Shown: one piece after another, positions 43,986 to 56,370 of the stretch
How the letters are laid out: the number at the start of each line of letters is the position of its first letter
Position numbering within the stretch: position 1 is the first letter of the stretch
From: Ficedula albicollis
Lineage: Eukaryota > Chordata > Aves > Passeriformes > Muscicapidae
Direction of reading: 5' to 3'
Length of the DNA: 64,000 nucleotides
NCBI RefSeq assembly: GCF_000247815.1
Contig: NW_004775881.1
Location: 1,594,573-1,658,572, forward strand
The notes under the pieces: generated by a model
Told to the model about the DNA's origin: nothing
The model's database searches: none
The model's input: the letters and a program-made list of their open reading frames with translations, nothing else
Position numbers and translations under genes: made by a program

Positions 43986-43999
43986 TTCTATTTGTTGTA

Positions 44000-44417
44000 C
44001 ACCGGGTTCATCTGCCATCTTGGAGCCACCAAAAACAACCTTCTTGGGAGAAGAAGGAAATTTATTGCCTTCTAGACAGGGATCTTACAAACTTATGAAC
44101 AAATGCTTCATCTTCAGGTTTCATAGTTTAGTAAAGTGGAAGCTTACATAACTTACTGTTACTTGTTTTAGCAAGCACAGCAATACAGGAAGATACAGAG
44201 ACAGACAGCGACACTTTGCCCAAAGGAAGTTTTTGGCTTTCCCTCTTGGCAGGGCAGAGATATCTCTCAGAGCACTGATTAGGGGTCTTATAGCTCCCCT
44301 TACCCCCCAGAAGGGATAGAAATTTGTCCCAGTTGCCAAGCCTGATTTGAAGCTGGAAACAGTTTATGTCAGATCCCCTATGCAAAGGCAATTAGAATTG
44401 ATAGGTCTTGGAAACAC
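44000..44417 (-). mobile_element. Probable ERV LTR, ends not resolved
   Basis: Read on the minus strand, this segment has LTR-like organisation. A GC-moderate promoter-like part contains CTATAAGACC (about 44287 on the + strand). About 225 bp further comes AATAAATTTCC, the polyadenylation signal, seen as TTTATT at about 44060. A TTTGGTGGCTCC motif follows, which resembles the TGG start of a retroviral primer-binding site. I could not find matching flanking duplications, so the boundaries and even the assignment are uncertain. The short minus-strand open frame at 43788-44018, which would lie where a gag start is expected, matches nothing I recognise. Confidence 0.4.
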
Positions 44418-44805
44418 ATGTTGCACCTGTACAAATGCCAAAACAGTTTGAAATTGGTGAAATTATGCTAAATAATTATTAAAATAATAATGTTTGACTG
44501 AGCTATCAAAAAAAAGGAAAACAAATTTCTTGTTTTCCTTTTCTTCATCTTGCACCTGAGCTGTCCCAGTCTATACTAATACAGAGGTCTAATCCTGTTC
44601 TCACTGACATTTCTTTCAGCAGGGCAGGAGTTGCAACTTTGAGTTGTTCAAGCATGGCAAATGAAGAAGCTCCAGTTGACTGCAGCTTTGTCCAGAACTG
44701 AAACCAGCAGTCTCAGGGTCATCGAGTGCCTGACAGACCTGCATTAACACTTGGTGCAAGCAGGATGTCTTCTCCTGTTACTAAATAGGTCAAGAAGTCA
44801 AGTTT
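44418..44805. other. Short non-coding spacer
   Basis: AT-rich to mixed sequence with no recognised feature. Confidence 0.45.
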
Positions 44806-44919
44806 TTTTGGTTTTTTTCAATATAAGGTTTGACATAATACTTAATCTTTGTTTACATGGAATTTGGTTTTTTTTCAATATAAGGCTTGACATAATACTT
44901 AATCTTTGTTTACATGGAA
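44806..44919. repeat. 57-bp tandem duplication (2 copies)
   Basis: A T-rich start followed by CAATATAAGG and a shared 40-bp block occurs from about 44806 and again from about 44863. One substitution (GGTTTGAC versus GGCTTGAC) and a T-run length change separate the copies. Confidence 0.88.
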
Positions 44920-47900
44920 AGATGTTTATATGGAAAGGTCTTCATATGAAGCTCTAGAGCTTTGCATCAGGCGATATGATGGGGATATGCTCCTTCAATG
45001 TCAGGTCATGTTTTTTGGACATGTGGACACCATGAAAACAGAATTTTAAGAGTTCCAGAACTGAGACAGGGAATAAGAAATAAGATTACCTGAAGGAGAA
45101 AGGGTTAATCTCAGAAATACTTAACTTCAACTCCTAATAAGATCTATGGAAGTTGAAGACTAATATTTCTTTCTATACTCAACATTTTTACAGAACGCAT
45201 GTTAACCAACATAACAATAAATCAGTAGTAAAAAAAAATATAATGAAATTTGGATGGCACAAATTTGTTTTCACAAGTTTTCATATGGAGAATATACCAA
45301 ATAGCCAAAATAATTAATTTTGAATTTTGCTTTGTAACAAAGCTAATTTCTCCAAGCATTTGTAAATTTTTTTCCCTAATATTTAAGGTAAAAAGCAAAA
45401 AAACAGCTATTGAATAAATAAATATTTATTATCTAAGAGACAATCTTTCTTGTGTACCACCCATGTATCCCAGGAATAGCACTATTGAAGTGAATGAAGA
45501 ATGGCATCCAGTAGACATCAAACAGTGAGAGTAGATATTGAATTGTTACCTTACATCTGCATTATCTGTGCATTCCATGATTGCCCTTGAAGCCAGCATG
45601 TCAGTAGTGTGAAAAGAGTTTTGCACCTCAGCTTTCTACACTTCTTGCTTTCGGATATAGTGATAATGGTAGCTGAGTGTGAAGCTAGACTACTAACATG
45701 AGCTTAGTCCATAAGCAGCAGCCTTTTTCATGTACCAGATATTTCCCAAAAAGCCAATGGAAGTAGCAAGTGTTAGGTTATATACACTGTATTTCACATG
45801 CCTGCAATGCCCAGAACAGCAGCCTGAGAGAGATCAATGCAAATGAATGGTCAGTCTTCATTACTTTCAGTATGTAAAGTCATTACCTGAGCTGAGGCCA
45901 GAAACATGGATGCAAAGTTTCTAAGTAAGAACCTAAAGCTGCAGAAATGAAACAACAGCCAAGGTGAGCTTTTAGAGCATTTAGTTGTGACATGGCTCAT
46001 CCTGTGCTATAGCTCTCAATACCAATTCCTACACATCACATTGGGAATATTAAAACATTTTGTGTATACAATTCATTTAACAAAATACTGAACAGTATCA
46101 GCTATGTACTTCAAAGGTTTCAAGTAATTCCACTTCATATGATAAAAGCAAGGGTTTATCTACATTAAGAACTGCAGAAGTAAAAATATTTCCTTTGAAG
46201 TAACAAAATAAATTAATTGTTCTGATATCATCTAGGGGCAGGAAAGTTAAATTGCTTTAGACAATGCCTGTCAAGCCATTGCATAAAATAAGCTACATTC
46301 AATCCTGTGAAATATTCCCTTACATAGAAAAAAAGGCCTTACAATGTGCATATTTATTCTCATGCATAAAGGAAATGTAAACATTGCTCCGAGTCTGTGC
46401 ATATGAGAGTAAGACACAGTGAATCACCTTTTGGAAAATAGAATTCATATGGAAAAATTGCTTTACTTGGAACCTTAGACACAACGTGCTGCATGATATT
46501 GCAATACATTATACTGTTGTCATGTTGTATCCTACTTCTTTAGAGGACACAAGGCAGAAGAATATTAGTCTTTCACCCCAATGAGAAAGAGATGTCTGTG
46601 AAGATGTGGATTGGAGGAGGAGAAAGTTCCTCTGGTACATAGAAGCCCTGAGAGGTCTAAGGCAAGGGAGGGCTGGAGGGAAACAGAGCAGCCAGGGATG
46701 AGGCAGTCACAATGAGATGATCAATCTGATTCATTGTAAAAAAAGCAGAATTTGTCTCAAACACACAACTGCATTTCCTAAACTTCCATGACACAATTTA
46801 GTGTATTGCCCTAATCATGTTTAAAAAGCAGTTGCCTATGTGCCATTCCCTCAGGAGGTTAGAGATGGAGCTTTTCTAATATGTAAGAAGTTCAGTGACC
46901 ATAAAACTGCATTAAGCAGACATTTCAAAATATATCTATCTATTGTGTTAAACTACAGCAGGAAGCAAAAAATTACAATAAATTCCCTTTAACATTGTAT
47001 CTATATTTAACGTATGTTTGCTTTCTTCTTCCTGTGAAATACATATACATAATTTTTCTGCTGGTGACATTTGACAGTCAATAGAGGAGATCAAAGACTA
47101 GAACTAAAAATAATCCAAATTATTTCTTCTCCTCTTTCTTTCTGGAAAAGGGAGAAATGGGAAAACTTCCCATTTTCTGTCAGTTCTGTTTAATTTCTAC
47201 TTTTTCTGCTTCTAGTAAATCTATGTCCTTTTAAATTCAGCCAAAGCTCTGACAGTTATACTTTTTTTGTTCTGGTATAATAAAGATAATAAAAATTCTA
47301 CTGGATAAAAATTTCTGTTACTTAACAGAAACCTAAGCTATGACTCACATATTAGGTAATCAGTATTTTCCATAAAACCTAGTATTCTCGATAGGTAAGA
47401 CACAAAGGTTTTAAATTTCAGAGATCAGCAGGCACATGCCCTATAAACAACATTTACTGCTAAACTTTCAGTGGTTTGTGATTTGATTGTTCTTCTTTCA
47501 GCCTGCAATGAAGATGAATTGCCTGCAAAAGGGCCATATGAATAATTTCAGAAAATTTATCATGCTCTTTAAAGTAAATTTCTTGTTGATTTAATATAAT
47601 AACTATTTGAAATTCAAAGTTCTATTAATGCAGGGCATATTAAGAGATAATATATTTGATGGCTACAACAATTAGCTCTTCTAATCCTACAGAAACTTCA
47701 ACGAAGAGCAGTAGTCTGGCTTGGTGAAAGACACTTGTATTGACTTCCTTCAGTAACAAACTCTTGAAATGCTACATTAAACTCCATGTTTGTGAATAGA
47801 CCTGGGAGGAATCCTTGGTATTACTGAGAATGAATAAGTCTGTGCCATGCTTGGACCCAGGACAGGAAGGTCCATTTGGATGCTTTGAGATTTCTCCTGA

Positions 47901-49702
47901 AGCCAATGAATAATTTCAGCTGTTGCTTTACAGACCCTCAAAGAGAGGCTGGTACACAACTGCAACACTGCAGCCTACTCTAGTAAACTATTCCCATGGT
48001 TTAGAAGTCTCCCATGTATTTCTACAATAGGACACCAACACCTGTTTTACTGATAATAAGAAGAGGTTCTTTTGCATCATAAATGACAAAACCACTTGTG
48101 GGACAGCAGCAGTTTATGCATGAAGGTGATTCATAAAATTGAAATAGAATTAAAGCAGATGGAGGGAAGTTGACCCCTGCTTAGAATTCCTATGTATATG
48201 AGTTGTCTAACCTTGAGATCTTTTTGTTATTGTCAGCTCTTTGACAACATTAAGATTAAAAGAAAGGGAAAAGTGAACAACATTTCAGTTTTCGCAATTC
48301 GAAAGCTGTGGCTGCTAGGAAAAAAGGATGATTATGGTAAATGTTCACATTTTCAACTCATTCATGAATGCAGCAAGTAGATAATTTTTTTTAGCCATGA
48401 ACATTTAGAAGCTGTTATAAATAATGCATTTATTATGGACTTGTCCAGAAACTAGATTGTCTATGTGTAGATGTGAGTAAAGGAACAAGAGCTTGGTGTA
48501 TGCTATACAAACAGGAAGAGCAGATTTTGTCAGGCTTTTTCCTTAGTGTAGGTAAGTATTGGAAATATACTATTTAAAGGATAATCTGACTGTAGACGTG
48601 TTTTTATCACATACAAGTTGGCTGGCTTGTAGGGTTGCCTAATTCAATCAGATGCTAACTATTCACAGAGTAGTTACAAAGAACTTTAAAATGCCACCAA
48701 GGAGTATAAATAAAGGACAGAATGCCTGGGTAAAAAATAAGTGGATAAAAATTCTTAAACTACTTTAGAACATCTTTGGTTCCAGCTATTTCAGTATACG
48801 ATCTAAACCTACCAACACAAAAATCTCTTTTGCAACACAACCAGATCCAAACATTTCAGACCTGAGCATAAGGTGTGGCCATTCTGTATACCAAAATAAG
48901 CATTTTTTTATCATAACAATCCCTTTTAGAAAGTCCAGAATTTTTTAAAATTATTTTGACTAATAGCATTCAATACACAGGCATTTTTATATTTCAATAC
49001 AATGAAACATTTATGGCTTAATTCAATTTTCAATTCAATTACATATTAAAACCAGAAAAATTAAAAATTAAATCACTGATAAGGTCATGTTGCTGCAGCT
49101 ATTCAGACAGATGTACCATCACCTCCAGAACCTGTTAAGTTATGTTTCATTCTAAAGCTTACTAAATTAAGCAATTTTTTATAGAAAGAAGGGCAGGTAA
49201 GCAATCTTTTGAATCTTTTCTCCCTGGCCCTGAAAATTCTTCCTTATTTGGACACATGTTGGAAAGGCTTATTAACAAGGTCTATTTTAGTCTTTTGACT
49301 GAAAAATCAAACTGATGGAGACCAGAACAGACAGACCAGGACCATAAAACAATATTTATCTTTTTTGGTTTTGTTTTTGTTTTTCCCTTGGCTTTTGATC
49401 GTTTCTTTTGTGAGGTGTATTTATGCTTTTCTGGGGTCTATTTGTGGTTTTCTTAATCAGGGCAAATAATGAAATACACTTCTGAGGTTAGAAAAGCTTT
49501 TCTAAAGAGACAATCTTTAACATATCACCTCCCAATCAAATGATACTAGTTAAGCTACCATGCATTTTTTTTCAAATCCGTGTATGTGCTTTGTGGGTTT
49601 TTGGTTGCTAGTGTAAAGTACATAATTTGAAAATATTACAAATATATTAAAATGTGCTTTAGACTCTGCTTTCTTAATATCTTTCCACCTAAGGAGCTAC
49701 TT
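44920..49702. other. Non-coding stretch, nothing recognised
   Basis: About 4.8 kb of AT-rich sequence without transposon landmarks or credible exons. Confidence 0.5.
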
Positions 49703-50730
49703 CAATAAAATCATATTAAACCTAGTGATATCAAATAAGTCCTAGAGGAAGTGATGCGGCTAACAGGTACACGTGATCTTTACTGTTTGAGAAAGAATGC
49801 CTTTTACTCTTCTGGCCGAAGTATACTTCTCCTGTTTTAAGGATGCATGATCCAGCTGTGCAAAACTCCTCTATCACAGTGCTCTAACTTTCAAGATCTT
49901 TTAAATAAACTAGTTATACAAATAGCAAAATCAAAAAACACTTTAGACGCTTTTTAATTTCTCCACATCAACTTTATGAGTGTTAGTTTGGACAGAACAA
50001 GCCTAGGCAGTGCAGGTATTTACTAATGCCTATCTTGCAGCAAGAGCAGTGGCAGTTTGGTGTAATCTAGCAGTGGAAATTTTCAAAGAACAGCTAATAT
50101 GTACGGACTTGGAAATTCGGGGGCAGAAGAATAAAATCACTTAGTGGTGTTGCTTTTTTATTAAATTCACTTTTGTTTTTTTATTTTTACATATATTCTT
50201 ATCTTTTGCCAGGTTACTTTTTCAATAAAATCATATCAAATAAGTCCTAGAGGAAGTGATGCGGCTAACAGGTACACGTGATCTTTACTGTTTGAGAAAG
50301 AATGCCTTTTACTCTTCTGGCCGAAGTATACTTCTCCTGTTTTAAGGATGCATGATCCAGCTGTGCAAAACTCCTCTATCACAGTGCTCTAACTTTCAAG
50401 ATCTTTTAAATAAACTAGTTATTATACAAATAGCAAAATCAAAAAACACTTTAGACGCTTTTTAATTTCTCCACATCAACTTTATGAGTGTTAGTTTGGA
50501 CAGAACAAGCCTAGGCAGTGCAGGTATTTACTAATGCCTATCTTGCAGCAAGAGCAGTGGCAGTTTGGTGTAATCTAGCAGTGGAAATTTTCAAAGAACA
50601 GCTAATATGTACGGACTTGGAAATTCGGGGGCAGAAGAATAAAATCACTCAGTGGTGTTGCTTTTTTATTAAATTCACTTTTGTTTTTTTATTTTTACAT
50701 ATATTCTTATCTTTTGCCAGGTTACTTTTT
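49703..50730. repeat. ~520-bp tandem duplication (520 and 508 bp copies)
   Basis: Copy 1 is 49703-50222 and copy 2 is 50223-50730. The copies differ by a 15-bp segment near the start, present only in copy 1. They also differ by a 3-bp ATT-type insertion in copy 2 and by CTTAGTGG versus CTCAGTGG near the end. Otherwise they look identical. Both end in CCAGGTTACTTTTT. No transposon is recognised inside the unit. Confidence 0.93.
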
Positions 50731-51526
50731 TGCTGGCTTTTCAGAAATTGCCTTCTTATCTCTTTTTCTTATTCTGTTTCTAGTCATTGAATTAAGTTGA
50801 TTTCAGATTTCATTCTTTTGTTGTCTTATTATCATATTTAGTTATTCAAAACTAAGAGCATGCTACTTTTTACTGATTTAATACAAAGAATCTACCCATA
50901 GACTTATTCCAGGGAAAGGTCTACAGAACAAAAGGAGTGTCAGGCTCATTATAGGATAATATACTCTGCAAGGAACTAATTCTTTGTTATGAATACAAGC
51001 GAGAGGTGAAGGGATAATGACAAATGTTCACATTTACCATAAAATAGAAGGCTTCTGCCAAGATGTGGAAAAAAATTACTTTAGGAAGTTTTAGAATGAG
51101 GAAAAGACACCCATATATTTGGGGGAGAGGCAGTGAGAAATCAACATTTTATTTTTTAGGAAATTAATGCTGAGTATGCTTAATATGTCAAACTCAGGTG
51201 ACAATACACTTTCATCTATAGGCAGTTTTGAGCTAGTTAATATGTGATTGTTCTTATACCATCTGTGCTCAGCTGACACAATGCACTGGGCTTCACAAAG
51301 ACTATTGGTCGTCTTTCCTGGTCTTATTTCATAAGAATTACTCTACTTCTGCACGGCGAGAGGCAGGAGGGGTAGTTCCTTTGTCAGTTCTTTCTAAGAC
51401 AGTCCATTTCTGTCTCCACGCAATAAATGTTTTATTCCTTACCAGGGAAGGCAGAAGGAAATTAAGAAGCAATAAAAGAAGAGGAAAGCTACCTGACAGT
51501 AGCCTTCACTATTGCTGGGAAGTACA

Positions 51527-51644
51527 AGAAAAAAAAACAAGAAAAAAAAAACAAACCAAAAAACCAAACCCCAAACAAAACAGAAACAAAAACAAAAAAA
51601 CAAACCAAAAACAAAACAAAGACAAAACAAAACCAAAACAAAAA
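51527..51644. repeat. A/C-rich low-complexity tract
   Basis: Irregular AAAAC, AAACC and CAAAA units with almost no G or T. A second similar tract follows at about 51820-51908. Confidence 0.8.
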
Positions 51645-51819
51645 TCAGATCTGACAGGCTGGAGGAATAAAAAAATATAGGAACTTTCTTGAGTGTAGTT
51701 TCCATTTGTTTGAGTGCTCCCAGAGAAGAAAATAGAACTGCCTGCATGTGTATAGTCCTGTAAGTCCTGTAAGAAAGTGGTTCCTTTTCTGATATGTTTC
51801 ATTTTTTCCTTAAAAGCCC

Positions 51820-51908
51820 ACAAACAAACAAAAACAAAAACAAACAAACAAACAAACAAACAAAAAAAACCACCAAAAAAATCGAAACAAAATCCCAACA
51901 AAATCCCA
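51820..51908. repeat. (CAAA)n-type low-complexity tract
   Basis: Mainly CAAA and CAAAAA units, partly regular around 51840-51862. Confidence 0.8.
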
Positions 51909-52086
51909 TGAAAAAGACTTAATTATTTTTTTTCTCCCTAGGAATTTTCCCTGTGAACCTATGAGCTAGGTTTTAATTATCTAGTCATGATTTGTCTGAC
52001 TAGGTAATTTGAGATTAATGAGGTCACTGTGGCTTAGTACTTATTTGTGCTTACAAGTATCAAACAACACAGTTTAATAGGGTAGT

Positions 52087-52104
52087 GGGAGGGGAGGGGA
52101 GGGG
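52087..52104 (+). other. G-quadruplex-type motif
   Basis: Four runs of three or four G separated by single A bases (GGGAGGGGAGGGGAGGGG). This fits the standard intramolecular G-quadruplex pattern on the + strand and is isolated in AT-rich DNA. Confidence 0.75.
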
Positions 52105-55017
52105 TTGCAGGCTTTTTTGTGATGAATTAGAAAGCAAACTCCAATCAGTTCTTAGCAGTATGATGAGCCTGTTCAAAATTTGCAGAATTCAGTAGCAACT
52201 GCTGAGAGCCAGATTCTGATTATAATAATACCTTTGTTCTGTAAGTAGCCCATTATATTTTAACTCTGTGCGAACCATGATTAGAAGTTGCAAACCAAAA
52301 TGATCCAGGAATAAAAATTGAAAAGAAGCAGCCAATGCCTACAGTAAAGTCAGTATGCATTTGCCATGGTAAGCAATTAGAATAGAGGAGAAACATTTAT
52401 CTATACAAACCATCATTTGCAAAACAGAGACCAAACCAATTTTATTTGCAAATTATGTTCTTGCTTTTCCAGTGATGACAATTCAGTACTGTATTCCATT
52501 TTCTTTTGACACAATAGGACTTCCAGCATAGTGTCCCTTTAACTACTCACAATAGTTCCCTACAAAATCAAGGGTAGACCCAGATGTTTGCATAACAATA
52601 TCTAAAAGAGAAACTTCATGAACTTGTTCAAGAATATTTTCATGAACAATTATTTCTATAGAAAAATTGAGAAAGTTTATGTATAGGAACTAGGACATTA
52701 GCATATATTTGTCCTCTCGCAGCAACCAAACAAGTAAAAAAGGGCTGGAATCCATCATAGTTAATACAATGCAAACAGAACCTTCTTAACAAAAAGCAAA
52801 TGAGCAATTTTTATAATTACATAATTACAAAACTTCATCTAATTTACAATATCAGAGACTGAAAAATTAAATGAAAACTACTGTTATCCACAAGAATTAT
52901 ACCTGATCTTATTTTCAATATTGCTAAAACAGGATATAATTTGAATGCCTCAAATGAGATTTCCAATTTGTGCACAGGTTTTTTTCTTCTCACATCATTT
53001 TAATGGCTGAATTAAGCTCATATTCAGAGACTGTGAAGAAAAGATAGCAGAGCAAATCCACAGCAGTGGACTACAGTATATAAATCAAACAGTTCCCAAA
53101 ACTGAGCTTATTTATGAAGAAATACCAAAACCTTTGCTAGATTTGAATTTTTATGCCTACAGGAATCAATTCGCTAATGTGATCATAAAATGTGAAAAAG
53201 GCCAAAATGTGTTGCAGCATACGTGCACTCCTAATTCCCTGAGCTTCATGCTCCCTTTTGAAGCACCCTGCAGCTGCTTTCCTGCTGCCAGCCCACCTTC
53301 CTGCCTGCCTAGACTTCCTTTAATGGAAATCAAGCCACAGTGGGAAAGAATCCATTTGCAGAGCTCTTCCACGACAAAGTCAGGGTGTTGTCAGGCCACA
53401 TCACACACCTGCAGCAGGGAACTGAGAACTTATTCAGGATCACAGATCATAAGCCAATGTTTAGTACAACACAGGACAAAGATTTCATAACAACTCACTC
53501 AGGACAGGAAGGATGCCATAACAATTTAAATTAGAGGAGGATGCAAAGATTTTTCAATTACCCAAGATGGAACTTGTATTTAAAGTTGATAGTTTCCTAA
53601 ATATGACTTCAAAAGTGAAATAATTTTTATCATGCTTCCTTGTCTAAAAAGAGGTATTAATATTTCATCAGTACAAACAAGCATTACACCCATCTTTCAA
53701 TTAAAAATAAGAATGTGGGGCAAGAAAGCAAATCCAGCTGGAAGATGTTTCCACAGGAAGTCTGACTGTCTCTATCTTCCAATGAAAACAAAAACCAAGA
53801 ATCCTATTTATCTGTCACTGCTGTTACAACTTTTGTAACATCCCTGCGAATCTCCATGGTAATTTACTGTGAGAACTTCACAAAATTGTATTTCTGTACA
53901 CAAGATACAGACATAATGTTAAAGCACATATAGTAAATCTAATCAGCCCTCCAGGAAACAGCAGTTTGCCAAGAAAACTCGCAACAGAAACAAAAATTGT
54001 TTTGATCCTCAGAAAGCTTGTGTTCCCCAAACAGCTTGCTTGTGGTGTATGAAGTCCATGAAAAAAAGAGGGAACCTTTTATTAATTGAAAAAACTCTTC
54101 TTTAAGGCAGACTTGAAAATGTGCAAATCTTTCTTTGTTGAAAATATAGATATTAATTCTGAAAAATACTCAGATCTAACTGATTATGGCTGAATAATTC
54201 TGAGAAAATGACAGGTACTATTTGAAAAGGGAGTCTTTCAGTGAAAAAGATTGAAGGTAAAACATCTAACATTGCTAGTCTTTTGATATATTTTCAAAAC
54301 AGCATGAGACATATTCCTAAAAAAGGAATTTATGAGCCTTAAGTGACTGATTTCTAACTGAGAGGATTTAACATTGTCCAGAAAGGGACTTATTCAGTTA
54401 GATGTGGATAAATCACTGAAACCTCTTCTGAATTTGATGTAATTTGGTAAGATGCCTTTAAACATATCAATGGTAGTATGTCTTCCACAGTATATATATA
54501 TACATATACAATATATATCTATAGCAAGAACAAGTGAATCAAAAAAAGAATACTAACCAGGTGGCAGAGGTATCAAACCCCCACAATTAATGTCAGTTCA
54601 GATGTTTTTTAAATAGTATAAGACTAAATTAACTCTTCAGCTGGCATCACACCTTTTGGTACCTAGATTGATCTTAGAACTCACTTAAAAAGGCACAGTG
54701 AATTATACAGATTTTTTAAAGTTTTCCAAATTTTCATCCATCTTCAAGCTTAATTTTCATTTCCTGTTCTGTAAATCCCAATTTGATTACTAGTGCCATG
54801 GATTAGGTGATTGTCACCTTTCTGTGTTGTGTGCACCTCCTCTGAACTGGAATGGAAAGGTAATGTGTTTCTCATGGGAGACTCCAACAAATGCCATTTC
54901 AGGGCAATCCTGAAAATGCATCATTACACAGTAAGGTAGAAATTACAATTACAAACAAGAAGCATAATGCAAAAAGAAAAAAAAGGAAAAAAATTAAAGC
55001 TACAAAGCCAAGCATCA

Positions 55018-56119
55018 TAGTTAAGGCAAGAATTAAGTTTGACCATGCCTTGTAAAAAGATGCATAGCACAGCCAAATCACCTCTGGGCTCAATAAAAAA
55101 AATAAATGAGCGCTACAGCCAAGCATACTTCTACCTGGAGCACTGCACATTTGCAGGAATGCTATTTCTAGTGTTAGTGATACATGCAAATAGGATCGTT
55201 TTAGACTGCTATAAACATTATATGGTCTGCATTAGGGAGATCGCAGCCAGCAGGTGGAGGGAGGTAATGCTTCACCTCTACGCAGTACTGGTGAAGCCAT
55301 CTGGACTTCTGGGTCTAAGCCTGGGTTCCCCAGTATGAGGGAGAGACATGGACTTACTGCAGCAAGTGCAGCAAAGGGTTGTTAAAATGGTTAAGGGACA
55401 GCAGCACCTGATGCACAATGAGAGGAGGAGAGAGCCGTGATTGTTCAGGCTGAAGAAGGGGCGGTTCCTGGAGATCTTATCCACATGTATAAATATCTAA
55501 TGGAAGAGAAAAGAACAGGGAGCTGGACTCTTCCCAGCGGCATCCTGTGTAAAGACAGGAGGATGTGTTAGTTAAGGCAAGAATTAAGTTTGTCCATGCC
55601 TTGTAAAAAGATGCATAGCACAGCCAAATCACCTCTGGGCTCAATAAAAAAAATAAATGAGCGCTACAGCCAAGCATACTTCTACCTGGAGCACTGCACA
55701 TTTGCAGGAATGCTATTTCTAGTGTTAGTGACACATGCAAATAGGATCGTTTTAGACTGCTATAAACATTATATGGTCTGCATTAGGGAGATCGCAGCCA
55801 GCAGGTGGAGGGAGGTAATGCTTCACCTCTACGCAGTACTGGTGAAGCCATCTGGACTTCTGGGTCTAAGCCTGGGTTCCCCAGTATGAGGGAGAGACAT
55901 GGACTTACTGCAGCAAGTGCAGCAAAGGGTTGTTAAAATGGTTAAGGGACAGCAGCACCTGATGCACAATGAGAGGAGGAGAGAGCCGTGATTGTTCAGG
56001 CTGAAGAAGGGGCGGTTCCTGGAGATCTTATCCACATGTATAAATATCTAATGGAAGAGAAAAGAACAGGGAGCTGGACTCTTCCCAGCGGCATCCTGTG
56101 TAAAGACAGGAGGATGTGT
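55018..56119. repeat. 551-bp tandem duplication (2 copies)
   Basis: Copy 1 is 55018-55568 and copy 2 is 55569-56119. I noted two substitutions: GACCATG versus GTCCATG, and GATACATG versus GACACATG. No microhomology spans the junction. About 60% of the unit is CR1 sequence; the rest is flanking DNA. Confidence 0.94.
55220..55568 (+). mobile_element. CR1 LINE fragment, first (partial) copy
   Basis: The + strand shows the late CR1 coding region: GCATTAGGGAGATCGCAGCC, GGTGGAGGGAGGTAATG, TACTGGTGAAGCC, CCCCAGTATGAGGGAGAGAC and ATCTTATCCACATGTATAAA. It is cut at 55568 by the duplication junction, so it lacks the CR1 3' tail. Confidence 0.85.
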
Positions 56120-56370
56120 ATTTCACAAACTGAAATACAGGAAATTCCTTTTAAATATAGGAAAATAACTTTTATTTTTGCTGTGAAGGTTGTCAAACAC
56201 TGCGACGTGATGATTAAAGATGTTGTGGAGTCTTCACCCTTGAAGACACTGGAAATTTGGCTGGACACCATGCTGAACAATGTGTTCTAGCTGACTGCTG
56301 TGAGCAGCAGGGTTGGATTAGCTCAAGCCCAGAGATAACTTCCAACCTCATTCTTTCTGCCATTCTGTTA
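55771..56370 (+). mobile_element. CR1 LINE fragment with 3' tail
   Basis: Second copy of the same CR1 segment, here continuous into the CR1 3' end. After 56119 it continues with CTGAAATACAGGAAATTCC, GTTGTGGAGTCTTCACCC, CTGGACACCATGCTGAACAA and the CCAACCTCATTC...CATTCTGTTA tail. It is 5'-truncated and frame-broken. The original insertion was one CR1, and the duplication doubled its 5' part. Confidence 0.85.

Larger units (their letters stand above)
50731..55017. other. Non-coding stretch with A/C-rich tracts and a G4 motif
   Basis: A/C-rich low-complexity tracts lie at about 51527-51644 and 51820-51908. A four-run G tract is at 52087-52104 and an AT dinucleotide-rich tract at about 54491-54522. 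The 100-130 codon minus-strand open frames through the A/C-rich tracts read mostly F, L, C and V and reflect composition. No gene is seen. Confidence 0.5.

Noticed and set aside
51381..51901. 100-130 codon frames rich in K/N/T or F/L/C
   Set aside because: They are direct translations of A/C-rich low-complexity tracts.
53134..53490. 118-codon + strand frame with Cys/Pro-rich middle
   Set aside because: It resembles no family I know, has no flanking splice sites of good quality, and overlaps a minus-strand frame of similar quality.
55039..55889. Two nearly identical 99-codon frames
   Set aside because: They read through flanking DNA into degenerate CR1 and are repeated by the 551-bp duplication.
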